From NCBI RefSeq assembly GCF_020873875.1, contig NZ_JAHWGU010000006.1, positions 62,001-126,000 on the forward strand: 64,000 nucleotides of DNA, given 5' to 3'. The position numbers were made by a program, and so were the translations under genes. Shown piece by piece: positions 33,749 through 43,633 of this stretch; position 1 is the stretch's first letter; the number at the start of each line of letters is the position of its first letter. The notes beneath the pieces are model-generated. The model saw only the letters and a list, made by a program, of their open reading frames with translations, did no database searches and was not told the DNA's origin. The stretch comes from Actinoplanes sp. DH11 (GTDB lineage Bacteria > Actinomycetota > Actinomycetes > Mycobacteriales > Micromonosporaceae).

Positions 33749-34420
33749 ATGGCGGAGCCGGAATCGCTGACGGAGTTGCTCAACGGCCGTCGTGCCGCGG
33801 TCGACGCGTCGTTGCCGCCGATCGGGTTCGTGGCCGGTTACCTGATCGGCGACTCCTCGATCTGGGCCGGTGTCGGTGCGGCGGTGGTGTTCGCCCTCGC
33901 CCTCTCGGTGTGGCGGATGTGGCGCGGTGACAAGCCCCGCGCGGTCGTGATCGGCCTGCTCGGCGTCTGCGTGGCCGGCCTGATCGCGCTCTGGACCGGC
34001 AAGGCGGAGAACTTCTTCCTGCTCCAGTTGCTCAGCAACGCGGCGAGCGCCCTGCTCTGGGTCCTGAGCATCGTGGTCCGGTGGCCGCTGCTCGGTCTGA
34101 TCGTCGGTGGCGTGCTCAAGCAGCGGACCCGGTGGCGGCGCGATCCCGACCTTGTGCGGGCGTACTCGCGGGGCAGCTGGGTCTGGGTCTGCCAGTACGT
34201 GATCCGGGTTGCCGTGTTCGTGCCGCTCTACGAGGCCGGCCGGGTCACCGAGCTGGGCATCGCCCGGGTGGCGCTGAGCTGGCCGCTGGTGGCGGCGTGC
34301 CTGGCGGTCAGCTGGTGGGTCATCCGCCGCAACCTGCCGGCGGGCCATCCCGGGTTGCGGCACCCGCAGGACGGGACAGCGGGGGTACGGGCGGACGCCC
34401 CGGCCACCGGCGCCGCCTGA
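33749..34420 (+). CDS. DUF3159-like integral membrane protein
   Basis: 223 residues from the ATG at 33749 behind CAGGGTGAAG; a GTG at 33743 is also in frame. A polytopic protein with the DUF3159 pattern: LPPIGFVAGYLIGDSSIWAG, TGKAENFFLLQLLSNAASAL, and IVVRWPLLGLIVGGVLKQRT with RWRRDPDLVRAYSRGSWVWV. DUF3159 function is unknown. The candidate iron box directly upstream suggests iron-responsive expression. Confidence 0.85.
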   Translation: MAEPESLTELLNGRRAAVDASLPPIGFVAGYLIGDSSIWAGVGAAVVFALALSVWRMWRGDKPRAVVIGLLGVCVAGLIALWTGKAENFFLLQLLSNAASALLWVLSIVVRWPLLGLIVGGVLKQRTRWRRDPDLVRAYSRGSWVWVCQYVIRVAVFVPLYEAGRVTELGIARVALSWPLVAACLAVSWWVIRRNLPAGHPGLRHPQDGTAGVRADAPATGAA

Positions 34421-34544
34421 TTCTCCGCGTCTCGATCACGCTCTCGCGTGAGGTTGCGACGGCCCTGTACCGTCTGCTCCGCGCCACAGCGTATTCGAGA
34501 TCATCTTTGGCCGGTGGGTTGCCGGCTCGGAGAGAAGAGGCACC

Positions 34545-35539
34545 GTGAGACGACCCGGACTGGCCCGCGCGGGGGCGGTGACAGCGGCCGGCGTGATGCT
34601 GATCAGCGGCTGCACGTCGGAGGCCGAACCGGCCCAGACACCAGGGCTCGAGCAACGCGGCACCGTGCTGACCACGGTGAAGCCCGAGCGCCAGGACCTG
34701 ACGAACCAGATCAGCCTGGCCGGCAAGGTGGCGGTCAACCCGGTCTTCGGCGTCGTCGCGCCGACGGACGGCGAGATCCGTTACGTGCAGCGCACCCCCG
34801 CCACCAAGCCGGCCACCCGGGCCTTGTGGGTGGCGACGATCTGGAAGCAGGGCCACCCACACGAGGTGACCATCCCGAAGGGCTCGATCATGGCCGGCCG
34901 GTTGATGGACGACCGGTCGGCGGTCACCGAGGGCATGCCGATCATTTCGGCCCGGCACGCCGGTTACGGCATCGTCGCGGACATCGACAGCAACCAGGCC
35001 TACCGCATCTCGGGCGCGGCGAAGAGCGTCACCGGCCAGATCAAGAACGGTCCGGGCCCGTTCAAGTGCAAGGCCAAGGGTACGATCGCCGCCCTCCCCG
35101 CCGGCACGATCCCGGAGCCGCCGGCGCCGAGCGTGACACCGACGACCGGCGCCTCCGGTGCCCCGGTCGCGCCCGTCCAGCCGGTCGAGCCGACCACCGG
35201 TCCCGAGGCGCCGGCGGGTTCCGACGCGACCGGCCTGCAACTGGTCTGCACGCCGCCCGCCGACGTCAAGCTCATCAACGGCGCCGAGGTGACCCTCGAC
35301 GTGGTCACCGGCAAGGCCAAGGACGTGCTGGTCCTGCCGGTCGAGGCGGTCGCCGGCACCCAGGGCAAGGGCAAGGTCGACCTCGTCGACGAGAACCGCA
35401 ACCGGACGACCGTCGACGTGACCCTCGGGCTCACCGACGGCAAGGTCATCGAGATCAAGAAGGGCCTGACCGGCGACGAGACGGTCGCCGTCCCGGGGCC
35501 GAACCTGCCCACCGCCGAGGCCCAGCCGGGGCAGCCCGG

Positions 35540-35543
<4 letters not shown>
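34545..35543 (+). CDS. Lipoprotein adaptor of a MacAB-like transporter
   Basis: 332 residues with a lipoprotein signal (TAAGVMLISGCTSE). The mature part resembles HlyD/MacA-type adaptors as found in actinobacteria: TTVKPERQDLTNQISLAGKV, a beta-barrel-like region, and a C-terminal VLVLPVEAVAGTQGKGKVDL repeat with KKGLTGDETVAVPGPNLP. A Pro/Thr-rich insert (about 185-225) separates the parts. Its ATGA overlap with the ATPase gene makes a three-gene unit. It would sit on the outer face of the membrane and dock with the FtsX-like permease. Confidence 0.88.
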
Positions 35544-36228
<685 letters not shown>

Positions 36229-36232
<4 letters not shown>

Positions 36233-37506
36233 GACGGCTCTCCGGCCGGTTCCGGTCCGCCCTGATCATCGGATTGCAGGGCATCCGGGCCCGCAAGCTG
36301 CGCACCCTGCTCTCGATGATCAGCCTGTTCCTCGGCGTGCTCGCGGTGGTCACCGTGCAGGCCGGTGCCAGCATCGCCGAACGCGCGCTGATGTCCGACC
36401 TGGAGCTGCGGTCCGCGTACGACGGCACTTTGATGATCGACGTGATGCCGCACGCGAAGTCGCCGGGCATCGTCGCCGACACGGTGGCCGGCCGCCCCGA
36501 CGCGGTCTCCCTGATCTTCACCCAGGCGATCATCGGGGAGCCGGGGGTCAGCCCGATCAACCCGGGCGCCGCCCCCTTCGACCAGGGCGGCTGGGGCAGC
36601 ACCGAGGTCTGCGACCCCAGTGGCAACTGCGTGCCCGGCCCGCCGACCGGGGAGGCCATCGAGGTGGCGCTGACCGCGGTCTCCGGTGATCTGCTCACGT
36701 TCCGGCCGCTGCGGCACGTCTCCGGCGACTGGCTGGACGCGAGCACGGTCCCGTCCCTGTCACCCCGCCTGGTGATCAACAAGGAGGCGGCGAAAGGCTT
36801 CGAGAGCCACCACGTCCCGGCCGAGATGCGGATCAACGGCGCCAAGCAGAACGTCACACCGCAGATCGTCGGTGTGGTCGACGACGGTGACATCCAGCCG
36901 CGCGCCTACGTCCGGCACGACGAGCTGACCAACTGGATGCCGGCCACCGCCCTGAACGACCCGAACTTCGGCATGCCGATCCAGGTGCTCACCTATCCGG
37001 GCGGCCCGGTCGAGCAGGTCCTCACGGCCAAGCTGCGGGGTGCGGGCGTCGAGTCGTACCCGAATCTGATCGAGTCCCGCAAACAGATGGAGGATCAGCT
37101 CAAGCTGATGCGGCTGATCTTCCTGTCGATGGCCGGCCTGGTCCTGCTGATCGGCGTGGCCGGCATCCTCAACGTCGGTCTCGCCACGGTCGGCGAACGG
37201 GTCGAGGAGTTCGCCCTGCGCCGGGCCGTCGGCACCCCGCGCTCGCTGCTCGCCGGCATCGTGCTCGCCGAGACGATGCTGACCGGGCTTTTCACCGCGG
37301 CCGCCGCGATCGGCGTCGGGGTGGCCGGGCTCAAGGCGGTGTCGATGCTGCTCGGCGACTCCGAGCCGCTGCTGGCGAACGTGCAGTTCCCGTGGGACGC
37401 CGGGGTGGCCGGCATCCTCGCCGGCATCGTGGCGGGCGTGCTCGGCGGGTTCATCCCGGCGCTGCGCGCGGCCGGGATCCCGATCGCCACCGTGATGCGT
37501 GCCTGA
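36229..37506 (+). CDS. FtsX/MacB-like ABC permease
   Basis: 425 residues. The N-terminal membrane helix lies in IGLQGIRARKLRTLLSMISL; a large extracytoplasmic domain follows (about 45-285, with two cysteines in EVCDPSGNCVPG); then three C-terminal helices (LIFLSMAGLVLLIGVAGILN, LAETMLTGLFTAAAAIGVGV, VAGILAGIVAGVLGGFIPAL) and the FtsX-type RRAVGTPRS loop. With the adaptor and ATPase it forms a mechanotransmission exporter, possibly for peptides, lipids or antibiotics. The substrate is not known. Confidence 0.92.
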
Positions 37507-37530
37507 GGTCGGCCGCTCGCCTTGCTGCGA

Positions 37531-37565
37531 CGGTGGGTGCCCGGTGCGAAACCGGGCGCCCGCCG
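37531..37565 (+). terminator. Hairpin terminator after the MacB-like operon
   Basis: CGGTGGGTGCCCGGT pairs with ACCGGGCGCCCGCCG (one G-U pair) around GCGAA, followed by TTTCC. It lies 25 bp after the permease stop. Confidence 0.8.
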
Positions 37566-37672
37566 TTTCCGATCCGTCGTCATGAGACCGCGCGGACATG
37601 GGTAAGTGACATTTCTGTCGCCGCGGGCGCTGACCATTTAAGATCGACGCCACTCGTTCAAGGGAGCAGCCG

Positions 37673-37879
37673 ATGACAGTGCAATCCTCACAGGTCGTTG
37701 TCGTCGCCCGCCGGATCATGTCCGCGTTCCTCTGGCTGGCACTCGTCGTGATCGTCGCGCTGGCCGCGGTCAACAGCTGGACGGCGTTCCACTCCGGTGA
37801 CCACTCCATCGCCATCGCCGCCTCGGTCGCCGGGCTCGCGCCGATCCTGCTGGCGGTGCTGCTCACCCGCCGCGTCTGA
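37673..37879 (+). CDS. Small two-helix membrane protein
   Basis: 68 residues with two hydrophobic helices (MSAFLWLALVVIVALAAVNS; HSIAIAASVAGLAPILLAVL) and a short polar loop (SWTAFHSGDHS). AAGGGAG precedes the ATG. No family is recognised. It stands 47 bp upstream of an SDR gene, and co-transcription is possible. Confidence 0.65.
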   Translation: MTVQSSQVVVVARRIMSAFLWLALVVIVALAAVNSWTAFHSGDHSIAIAASVAGLAPILLAVLLTRRV

Positions 37880-37926
37880 TGACGCGGTCCGGGTCAACCC
37901 GGTGTGACTGACGGTATGGTCAGCCG

Positions 37927-38730
37927 GTGAAGCGCACCGCTCTGGTCACCGGGGCTTCCTCCGGCATCGGCCTCGCCACCGCAGCCGCCCTCGCCACCCG
38001 CGGCTACCGGGTGATCGGCACCAGCCGCCATCCGTCCGCACTGAGCGACGCCCAGCGCGCCCCCGGCGTGGAGTACGTGGCGCTCGACCTCACCTCCGAC
38101 ACGTCGATCGAGTCCCTGGCGGGCCTGCTCACCGAAGTGGACGTGCTGGTCAACAACGCGGGGGAGAGCCAGTCCGGCCCGTTCGAGGACTTACCCGGGG
38201 ACGCGCTGCGGCGGCTGTTCCAGGTAAACGTGCTCGGCCCGGTGCGGCTGGCCCAGCTGGCACTGCCCGGGATGCGCGAACGCCGCTCCGGCCGGGTCGT
38301 CATGGTCGGGTCGATGCTGGCGTCGTTCCCGCTGGCCTACCGGTCGTCCTACGTCGCGACGAAGGCGGCCATCAAGGGGTTCAGCAACGGGGCCCGGCAC
38401 GAGTACTCGCCGTACGGTGTCTGGCTCACCACCGTCGAACCCGGCTCCATCAACACCGGCATCAGCGAGCGGCGCACCACGTACGTGGCGGACGACTCCC
38501 CGCACCGCGCCGACTTCGACCGGATGCTCGCGGCCCTGAACCGCAACGAGGGCACCGGCATCAGCGCCACCCAGGTCGCCGCGACGGTGGTCAAGGCCAT
38601 CGAGGCGCCCCGGCCGAAACCGCACTACGCGGTCGGCAGCAACGCCCCGCTGGTGTTCGCGCTGCGCCGCCTGCTGCCGGCCACCCTGGTCGAGAAGGCC
38701 ACCCACCGCAAACACGACCTGTCCCGCTGA
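37927..38730 (+). CDS. Short-chain dehydrogenase/reductase
   Basis: 267 residues from a GTG start. TGASSGIGLATAA, an Arg after the second strand (GTSRHPSAL, favouring NADP), LVNNAGESQ, catalytic Ser in VMVGSMLAS, and SSYVATKAAIKG. It is followed by a SnoaL-like gene with a one-base stop/start overlap, so the two are co-translated. It reduces or oxidises an unknown alcohol or ketone. Confidence 0.9.
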   Translation: MKRTALVTGASSGIGLATAAALATRGYRVIGTSRHPSALSDAQRAPGVEYVALDLTSDTSIESLAGLLTEVDVLVNNAGESQSGPFEDLPGDALRRLFQVNVLGPVRLAQLALPGMRERRSGRVVMVGSMLASFPLAYRSSYVATKAAIKGFSNGARHEYSPYGVWLTTVEPGSINTGISERRTTYVADDSPHRADFDRMLAALNRNEGTGISATQVAATVVKAIEAPRPKPHYAVGSNAPLVFALRRLLPATLVEKATHRKHDLSR

Positions 38731-39059
38731 TGAGCGACGAGGAGGCGGCCCGCGCCTACGTCGCGGCGTTCAACGCGGCGGTGACCACCGGCGACTGGCA
38801 GACCTTCACGGACGCGCTGCACCCGGACGCGGTGATGACCTTCACCGGGCCGCCGGTGGGCCCGTTCCACGGACGGGAGGCGATCGCGCGGGCGTACGCG
38901 GCCGACCCGCCCGACGACACGATCGAACCCGTGGAATTCGGGCCGGACGGCGTCGTCCGGTTCAGGTGGTCCCGCGGTGGCGCCGGCACGGTCGTCCTGG
39001 GCTGGGCGGGCGGCCGCGTGGCACGGGTGGCGATCCGCTTCCACGACGACCCCGCCTGA
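38730..39059 (+). CDS. SnoaL-like (NTF2-fold) protein
   Basis: 109 residues with the NTF2/SnoaL pattern: EAARAYVAAFNAAVTTGDWQ, LHPDAVMTFTGPPVGPFHGR, EAIARAYAADPP, and a strand-rich C-terminus with a conserved Arg (VVRFRWSRGGAG). These small cone-shaped proteins bind or isomerise small molecules. The tight link to the SDR suggests a two-protein catalytic unit. Confidence 0.85.
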   Translation: MSDEEAARAYVAAFNAAVTTGDWQTFTDALHPDAVMTFTGPPVGPFHGREAIARAYAADPPDDTIEPVEFGPDGVVRFRWSRGGAGTVVLGWAGGRVARVAIRFHDDPA

Positions 39060-39202
39060 CATCCGCCCGGCCGGGGCTGGGCACCGCATGACGACGGTCG
39101 GCGTGGACCTGTTGCCGGGCGACCGGCGGCGGCCGAGGCGGCGTTCGGTTACCGGCCGTCCGGGGGCAGTTAGAACGGCGGCGAGCCGGGCATCTCAGCG
39201 GT

Positions 39203-40006
39203 ATGACGACGGAAATCAACGAATTCGCTGTGGTTACCGGTGCCTCCAGCGGCATCGGGTACGAACTCGCCCGCAAGTTCGCCGAGAACGGCTACGACCT
39301 GCTGATCGTCGCGGAGGACGCCGGCATCGAGGAGGCCGCCAACGTGCTGCGCCGCGACGGTGAGAACCAGGTGGTCGCCGTACGCGCGGACCTGGCCACC
39401 TTCGACGGGGTGGAACAGACCTACGCCGCCATCCGGGAGACCGGCCGGCCCGTCGACGCCCTGGCCCTGAACGCGGGCCGTGGCATCGGGGGCGACTTCG
39501 TACGCCAGACCGATCTGGCCGACGAACTCAACGTGATCGACGTGAACGTCACCTCCACCGTGCACCTGGCCAAGCGCGTCCTGCCGGACATGGTGGCGCG
39601 CGGGCAGGGCCAGGTGCTGTTCACCTCGTCGATCGCCTCCGAGATGCCCGGCACATACCAGGCGGTGTACAACGCCTCCAAGTCGTTCGTGCAGTCGTTC
39701 GCCGAGGCGCTGCGCGCCGAACTCAACGACACCGGCGTCTCGGTGACGTCGCTGATGCCCGGCCCGACCGACACCAACTTCTTCCACCGCGCCGAGATGG
39801 ACGACACCCGGGTCGGCCAGAGCAAGAAGGACGACCCGGCGCAGGTTGCCGCGCAGGGCTTCGAGGCGATGCTCAAGGACAAGGAGAAGGTGGTCGCCGG
39901 TTCGCTGAAGACCAAGGCGCAGGGCGTCGGCGCGAAGGTGATGCCGGACCGTCTCAAGGCCGAGATGCACCGCCGGATGGCCGAGCCCGGCGCCGGAAAG
40001 TCCTAG
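39203..40006 (+). CDS. Short-chain dehydrogenase/reductase
   Basis: 267 residues: VVTGASSGIGYELARKFAEN, IVAEDAGIEEAA, LALNAGRGIGG (in place of NNAG), Ser in LFTSSIASEM, and YNASKSFVQSFAEAL. The C-terminal region (VAGSLKTKAQGVGAKVMPDR) is longer and basic. It stands alone between the SDR/SnoaL pair and the protease gene. The substrate is not known. Confidence 0.9.
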   Translation: MTTEINEFAVVTGASSGIGYELARKFAENGYDLLIVAEDAGIEEAANVLRRDGENQVVAVRADLATFDGVEQTYAAIRETGRPVDALALNAGRGIGGDFVRQTDLADELNVIDVNVTSTVHLAKRVLPDMVARGQGQVLFTSSIASEMPGTYQAVYNASKSFVQSFAEALRAELNDTGVSVTSLMPGPTDTNFFHRAEMDDTRVGQSKKDDPAQVAAQGFEAMLKDKEKVVAGSLKTKAQGVGAKVMPDRLKAEMHRRMAEPGAGKS

Positions 40007-40096
40007 ATCATCGAAAAACTCAACCTTTCGGGTCTCCCGTTCGTCAATCCAGGTGGGGTTGCCGGAATTGCCTAGGCTGCACGGGCGGTGGGACAC

Positions 40097-41074
40097 ATGT
40101 GGAAGACGCTGGCGATGTCGGTCGCGGTCACGATGGGCGTGATCGCGACTGCGACGCCTGCTCAGGCGATCGCGAACGGGGAAAGCGTGCCGGACGGCCG
40201 TTACCCGTTCTCGGTCAAGCTGATCGCTCTCGGGATCCCGACGGCGGACGGCGGCACCCGGGACAGCTCCTGTTCCGGGGGCCTGATCTCGCCGCACTGG
40301 GTGCTGACGGCCGCGCACTGCTTCAAGGACGCGCAGGGCAACCGGGTGTCGCGGACCGTCGCCGAGCAGACGTACGCCACGGTCGGCCGGACCGACCAGA
40401 GCGGTGACGCGGGTTATCAGGCCGAGGTGGTGGAGGTGCGCCAGCACGGCGAGGCCGACATCTCCCTGGCGCGGCTCGACCGGGCGATCACCGACATCAC
40501 CCCGCTGCGGCTGAGCCGCAAGAAACCGGCCTCGGGCCAGAAGACCAGGCTGGTGGGGTACGGGCTGACGAAGGCGGGCGCCTCCCGCACCCCCGACCGG
40601 GCGCGCACCGGCAGGTTCACGGTCACGTCGGTGGGTGCGTCGGAGATGGGACTTTCCGGCATCGCGCCGCGCGCGGACACCAGCCCGTGCGAACGCGACT
40701 CCGGTGGGCCGTACTTCACCGAGCCCGACGGCGGCACCCCGATCGTGGTGGGGGTGGTCAGCCGGGGGCCGGACTGCCCGCACACCGGCCCCGACATCGC
40801 CACCCGGGTCGACGCGGTGGCGCCGTGGATCCTGTCGGTGATCAAAAAAGACCTGAAGCCGTCGCCGGCGCCGTCGCGCAAACCCACCACGAAATCCACG
40901 GCGAAACCGACCATCGCACCGGACCGGGTCGCGGCACCCGAGCCCCGTTCGGCGTTGCTCGGGATGTCGCCGATGGTCCTGGTCGTGGTGCCGGTCGCCG
41001 TGGTCGGGCTGATCGCTCTGGTGGTGGCGTCGGGCCGCAAGGACCGTTACCGGGGCAACCGCCGCCGCCGCTGA
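40097..41074 (+). CDS. Membrane-anchored trypsin-like serine protease
   Basis: 325 residues from ATG 40097; GTG 40088 is an alternative start. A signal peptide ends near ATPAQA. The S1 triad is present: LTAAHCF, EADISLARL and CERDSGGPYF, with paired cysteines (SCSGGLIS, AHCF, SPCERDSGG, PDCPHTG). After a Lys/Pro/Thr linker comes a C-terminal membrane helix (MVLVVVPVAVVGLIALVVAS) and a basic tail, so the protease faces outward and stays tethered. It ends in a shared bidirectional terminator. Confidence 0.9.
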   Translation: MWKTLAMSVAVTMGVIATATPAQAIANGESVPDGRYPFSVKLIALGIPTADGGTRDSSCSGGLISPHWVLTAAHCFKDAQGNRVSRTVAEQTYATVGRTDQSGDAGYQAEVVEVRQHGEADISLARLDRAITDITPLRLSRKKPASGQKTRLVGYGLTKAGASRTPDRARTGRFTVTSVGASEMGLSGIAPRADTSPCERDSGGPYFTEPDGGTPIVVGVVSRGPDCPHTGPDIATRVDAVAPWILSVIKKDLKPSPAPSRKPTTKSTAKPTIAPDRVAAPEPRSALLGMSPMVLVVVPVAVVGLIALVVASGRKDRYRGNRRRR

Positions 41075-41075
41075 T

Positions 41076-41115
41076 CCCACGCCGGCGCCCGGCCCGGCCC
41101 TTACGCCGGCGTGGG
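41076..41115. terminator. Bidirectional terminator overlapping a gene end
   Basis: CCCACGCCGGCG (41076-41087) and CGCCGGCGTGGG (41104-41115) form a 12-bp stem with a 16-nt loop. The right arm lies inside the last codons of the reverse-strand propeller gene, between two convergent genes. Confidence 0.75.
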
Positions 41116-42432
41116 ACCCGGCTTGCTCGGCGGACCGGCCGGGGCAGACGAGCGGCGCCGGCGGCGGACGGTTGCGACCGCCGCGAAGATCAGCGGCACG
41201 AAGACGATGCCGAGGCAGATCAGCGGCACCACGGCCCACACGATGATCGGCCGCGCCGGGAACGGGTTCGCCGCCGGTGTGGCACCGCCGAACCGGCCCG
41301 CCTGCAGCAGGTCGGCCGCGACGTCGATGGTCAGCACGTCACCGGGCGGGTCGAGCAGGGTCCGCGTACCGCCGCCGGGGCTGAGGCCGAGCAGGGCGAT
41401 GTCGCCGGTCTCGTACCATCCGGTGTCGTTCCAGAATCCCGGCGTCGCGTCCGACTGGGCCTCGCGGTAGGCGTCCTTCTCCGGCAGATGCCGCACCACG
41501 ACGAGATCCCGGCCCTGGCTCCAGCCGAGCGCGCGGATCGCCATCCCGGTCACCGCCGGCAGCTCCGGCCCGGTCGCGGGCGCGCCGGTCGCGGCGTCGA
41601 GGTAGCCGACAGTCCAGCGGCGGGCGGCGAGGGCCGTCTCGTCGCAGTCCTGCACGCAGCCGTCGAGCCGGGCGATCGCGATGCGCGTGCCGTCCGGGGT
41701 GAACGCGCCGGTGCCGGCGAGGTGGGCCCGGTCGCCCAGCTGGGCCGTCCACACGGTGGCGCCGGTGCGGTCCATCAACCGCAGCGTCTCACCGGACGTG
41801 ATGGCCAGGTGCCGGCCGTCGGGGGCGAACGCACCCCGGGACGCGCTGCGCACCGACCAGTCGGGGATCTCCTCGCCGATCAGCCGGCGGCCCCCGGTGT
41901 CCAGATCGATCAGGACGAACTGGACGTTCTCACTGTTCGCGCCGACGTAGACCGAGGTCAGCACCGACCGGCCGTCCGGCGCCCAGGCGATCGGACCGGC
42001 CGACGACAGCTCCACCGGGTGGATCCGGGACTTCCCGGTCGTCAGGTCGATGATTTCCAGACCCTCGGTGTCGACGGCGGACCGGGCCACCCGGAGCCCG
42101 TCCGGCGAGAGCAGCACATCGGCACCGGCGGCGACGGAATCCCAGCCACCGTGCAGCAGCATCCGGTAGTCGCCCGCACGCCCAACCACCGCGATCTTGC
42201 CCTCGGAGTCGAAGATGTCGGTGCCGCGGAAACCGATCGAGTCACCGCCCACCAGCACGGAGGCCCGGCCGGGCGGATCCATGTCCACGGTTGCCTGCCA
42301 CATCCAGGGCAGTTCGAGACCGCCGGGGACGGCGTCGCCGGGCGCGTCACGCCACGGCCGGGTCGCGCCGGCGACAACCAGGGCCGCCACGACGACGGCC
42401 ACCGCCGACCAGGTCAGAATCTTCTTGCGCAC
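41101..42432 (-). CDS. Membrane-bound beta-propeller protein
   Basis: 443 residues. An N-terminal signal-anchor (ILTWSAVAVVVAALVVAGAT), a WD40/TolB-like propeller (repeated PDGR/PDGT strands: LLSPDGLRVARS, IAWAPDGRSVLTSV, AFAPDGRHLAITS, AFTPDGTRIAIA), then a C-terminal membrane helix (IIVWAVVPLICLGIVFVPLI) and a basic tail. One disulfide is likely (DGCVQDCDE). The propeller would face the outside. It resembles the propeller end of the NACHT protein in style but not clearly in sequence. Confidence 0.82.
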   Translation of the reverse strand: MRKKILTWSAVAVVVAALVVAGATRPWRDAPGDAVPGGLELPWMWQATVDMDPPGRASVLVGGDSIGFRGTDIFDSEGKIAVVGRAGDYRMLLHGGWDSVAAGADVLLSPDGLRVARSAVDTEGLEIIDLTTGKSRIHPVELSSAGPIAWAPDGRSVLTSVYVGANSENVQFVLIDLDTGGRRLIGEEIPDWSVRSASRGAFAPDGRHLAITSGETLRLMDRTGATVWTAQLGDRAHLAGTGAFTPDGTRIAIARLDGCVQDCDETALAARRWTVGYLDAATGAPATGPELPAVTGMAIRALGWSQGRDLVVVRHLPEKDAYREAQSDATPGFWNDTGWYETGDIALLGLSPGGGTRTLLDPPGDVLTIDVAADLLQAGRFGGATPAANPFPARPIIVWAVVPLICLGIVFVPLIFAAVATVRRRRRSSAPAGPPSKPGPTPA

Positions 42433-42745
42433 GCGGGGAGTATGCCGCCTGCTGTCAACGCGAGCGAGCCCACACCGGGGTGTGCGTTCACCACGTGCGG
42501 TCAGGCAGCCCCGGCCTGTGCTCCCGGCCCGTGCCCCCAGCCTGTGCTGTCGGCCGTGCTCCCGGCCCGTGCCCTCAGCCTGTGCTGTCGGCCGTGCTCC
42601 CGGCCCGTGCTCCCAGCCTGTGCTGTCGGCCGTGCCCCCGGCCCGTGCCCCCGGCCCGTGCTCCCAGCCTGTGCTGTCGGCCGTGCTTTCGGCCTGTGCT
42701 GCCGGTTGTCAACCGGCGAGTGCGAGCGGTGCTCGGCGCGGCGTT
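42433..42745. repeat. Tandem array upstream of palindrome copy 4
   Basis: From about 42505 to 42715, a 36-38 bp unit of the form CTCCCGGCCCGTGC then TCAGCCTGTGCTGTCGGCCG repeats about five times with single-base changes and half-unit deletions. Nothing gene-like is seen in the interval. Confidence 0.88.
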
Positions 42746-42820
42746 GTTGATCTGCTAGCGCTACGAAATCGCTGTGATCATGGGGTTATCACCGCGATTT
42801 CGCATCGCCAGCAGATCAAC
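42746..42820 (-). repeat. Dispersed 75-bp palindrome, copy 4
   Basis: Orientation as copy 2 (CTACG arm first). The left arm is 42746-42772, the loop 42773-42793 begins TGTGATCATGGG and ends ACC, and the right arm is 42794-42820 with one change (CGCCAGCAG for CGCTAGCAG). The flanks GGCGT and TTCTCGCCATGG match copies 1-3. Confidence 0.95.
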
Positions 42821-43007
42821 TTCTCGCCATGGACGGCGTGTCCGGTGCCGCCGGAGCCGCGCCGCGCGGTCGAACCCGTGCGCTGTCGCCCGAAAGGGCG
42901 GCCCACCGGCATCCACAGAGGAATGTCACGGTCTGTGATGAACGGCTCGCGGGCGTACGGCGTATCCACTGATGCCGGGTACCCCCGGCGTCACGATGGA
43001 GGACACC

Positions 43008-43286
43008 ATGACGGTCCGGGAACTGCACCGCCAAGAGGCACAACATCATTCCGGCGCGATCTTGCGGGGTCATGGCCGGTTCGCCCGCCAGTTCGAGGTT
43101 GACGGTCACGTGCTGACGCTCGGTGTGGAGCCGGGCGTCCGCGGCGGTCTCTACTACCTGCCGTCGGTGCCGCGCTGGGACGACGGTACGCCGGTGCCGC
43201 GCGACATCGCCACCAACCTGCAACCGATCATCGAAGAGGTCGAACGCTTCTGGGGATGCTGGCCCGAGTTCCGCGCGATCCTCTGA
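43008..43286 (+). CDS. Small hypothetical protein between two palindromes
   Basis: 92 residues from the ATG behind GGAGG (42998-43002). Features include an AQHHSGAILRGHGRFARQFE start, a strand-rich middle (VDGHVLTLGVEPGVRGGLYY) and an acidic, aromatic C-terminus (QPIIEEVERFWGCWPEFRAI). Cytoplasmic, one Cys. No family is recognised. Palindrome copy 4 ends 187 bp upstream and copy 5 begins 65 bp downstream, so the gene is bracketed by the element. Confidence 0.65.
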   Translation: MTVRELHRQEAQHHSGAILRGHGRFARQFEVDGHVLTLGVEPGVRGGLYYLPSVPRWDDGTPVPRDIATNLQPIIEEVERFWGCWPEFRAIL

Positions 43287-43633
43287 CCCGGCGCCGCCCC
43301 GTGCCCCTTTCCCGGCCCGGGTGACGCCGGACGCGCTGCCCATGCCGAGAAGTTGATCTGCTAGCGATGCGAAATTGCTGTGATCATGGGGCTGTGACGA
43401 CGATTTTGCATCGCTAGCAGATCAACATCGCCGCTCGGACCCTTCGCAGCGAAACGCGCCTGGCCATCCACTGGCCACAGGAAAGCCGAACGCAGGGGTA
43501 CACGACCCCACCCTCATCCGCCTCACCGAGCGCCGCCGCGTCGACATACCGCACCTGCGGCGCTCACCGTCCCGGCCGCCACCCGCCGCCGCACTCCGTG
43601 CCGCAGCCGATCCACCAGCAATGCGGTGCCGGG
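43287..43633. other. Gene-free gap holding palindrome copy 5
   Basis: Apart from the palindrome at 43352-43426 there is about 200 bp of plain GC-rich sequence before the end of the LacI gene. I see no gene in it. Confidence 0.6.
43352..43426. repeat. Dispersed 75-bp palindrome, copy 5 (variant)
   Basis: The most diverged copy: both arms carry the GATGC version (left GCGATGCGAAATTGC, right reverse complement GCGATGCAAAATCGT). The 21-nt loop still starts TGTGATCATGGG. The flanks differ from the other copies (ATGCCGAGAA upstream, ATCGCCGCT downstream). Confidence 0.92.

Noticed and set aside
29487..34420. Complete known anti-phage system
   Set aside because: Only the NACHT gene has a defence-type domain. 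There are no effector nuclease, reverse transcriptase, restriction or toxin genes nearby, so the role is left open.
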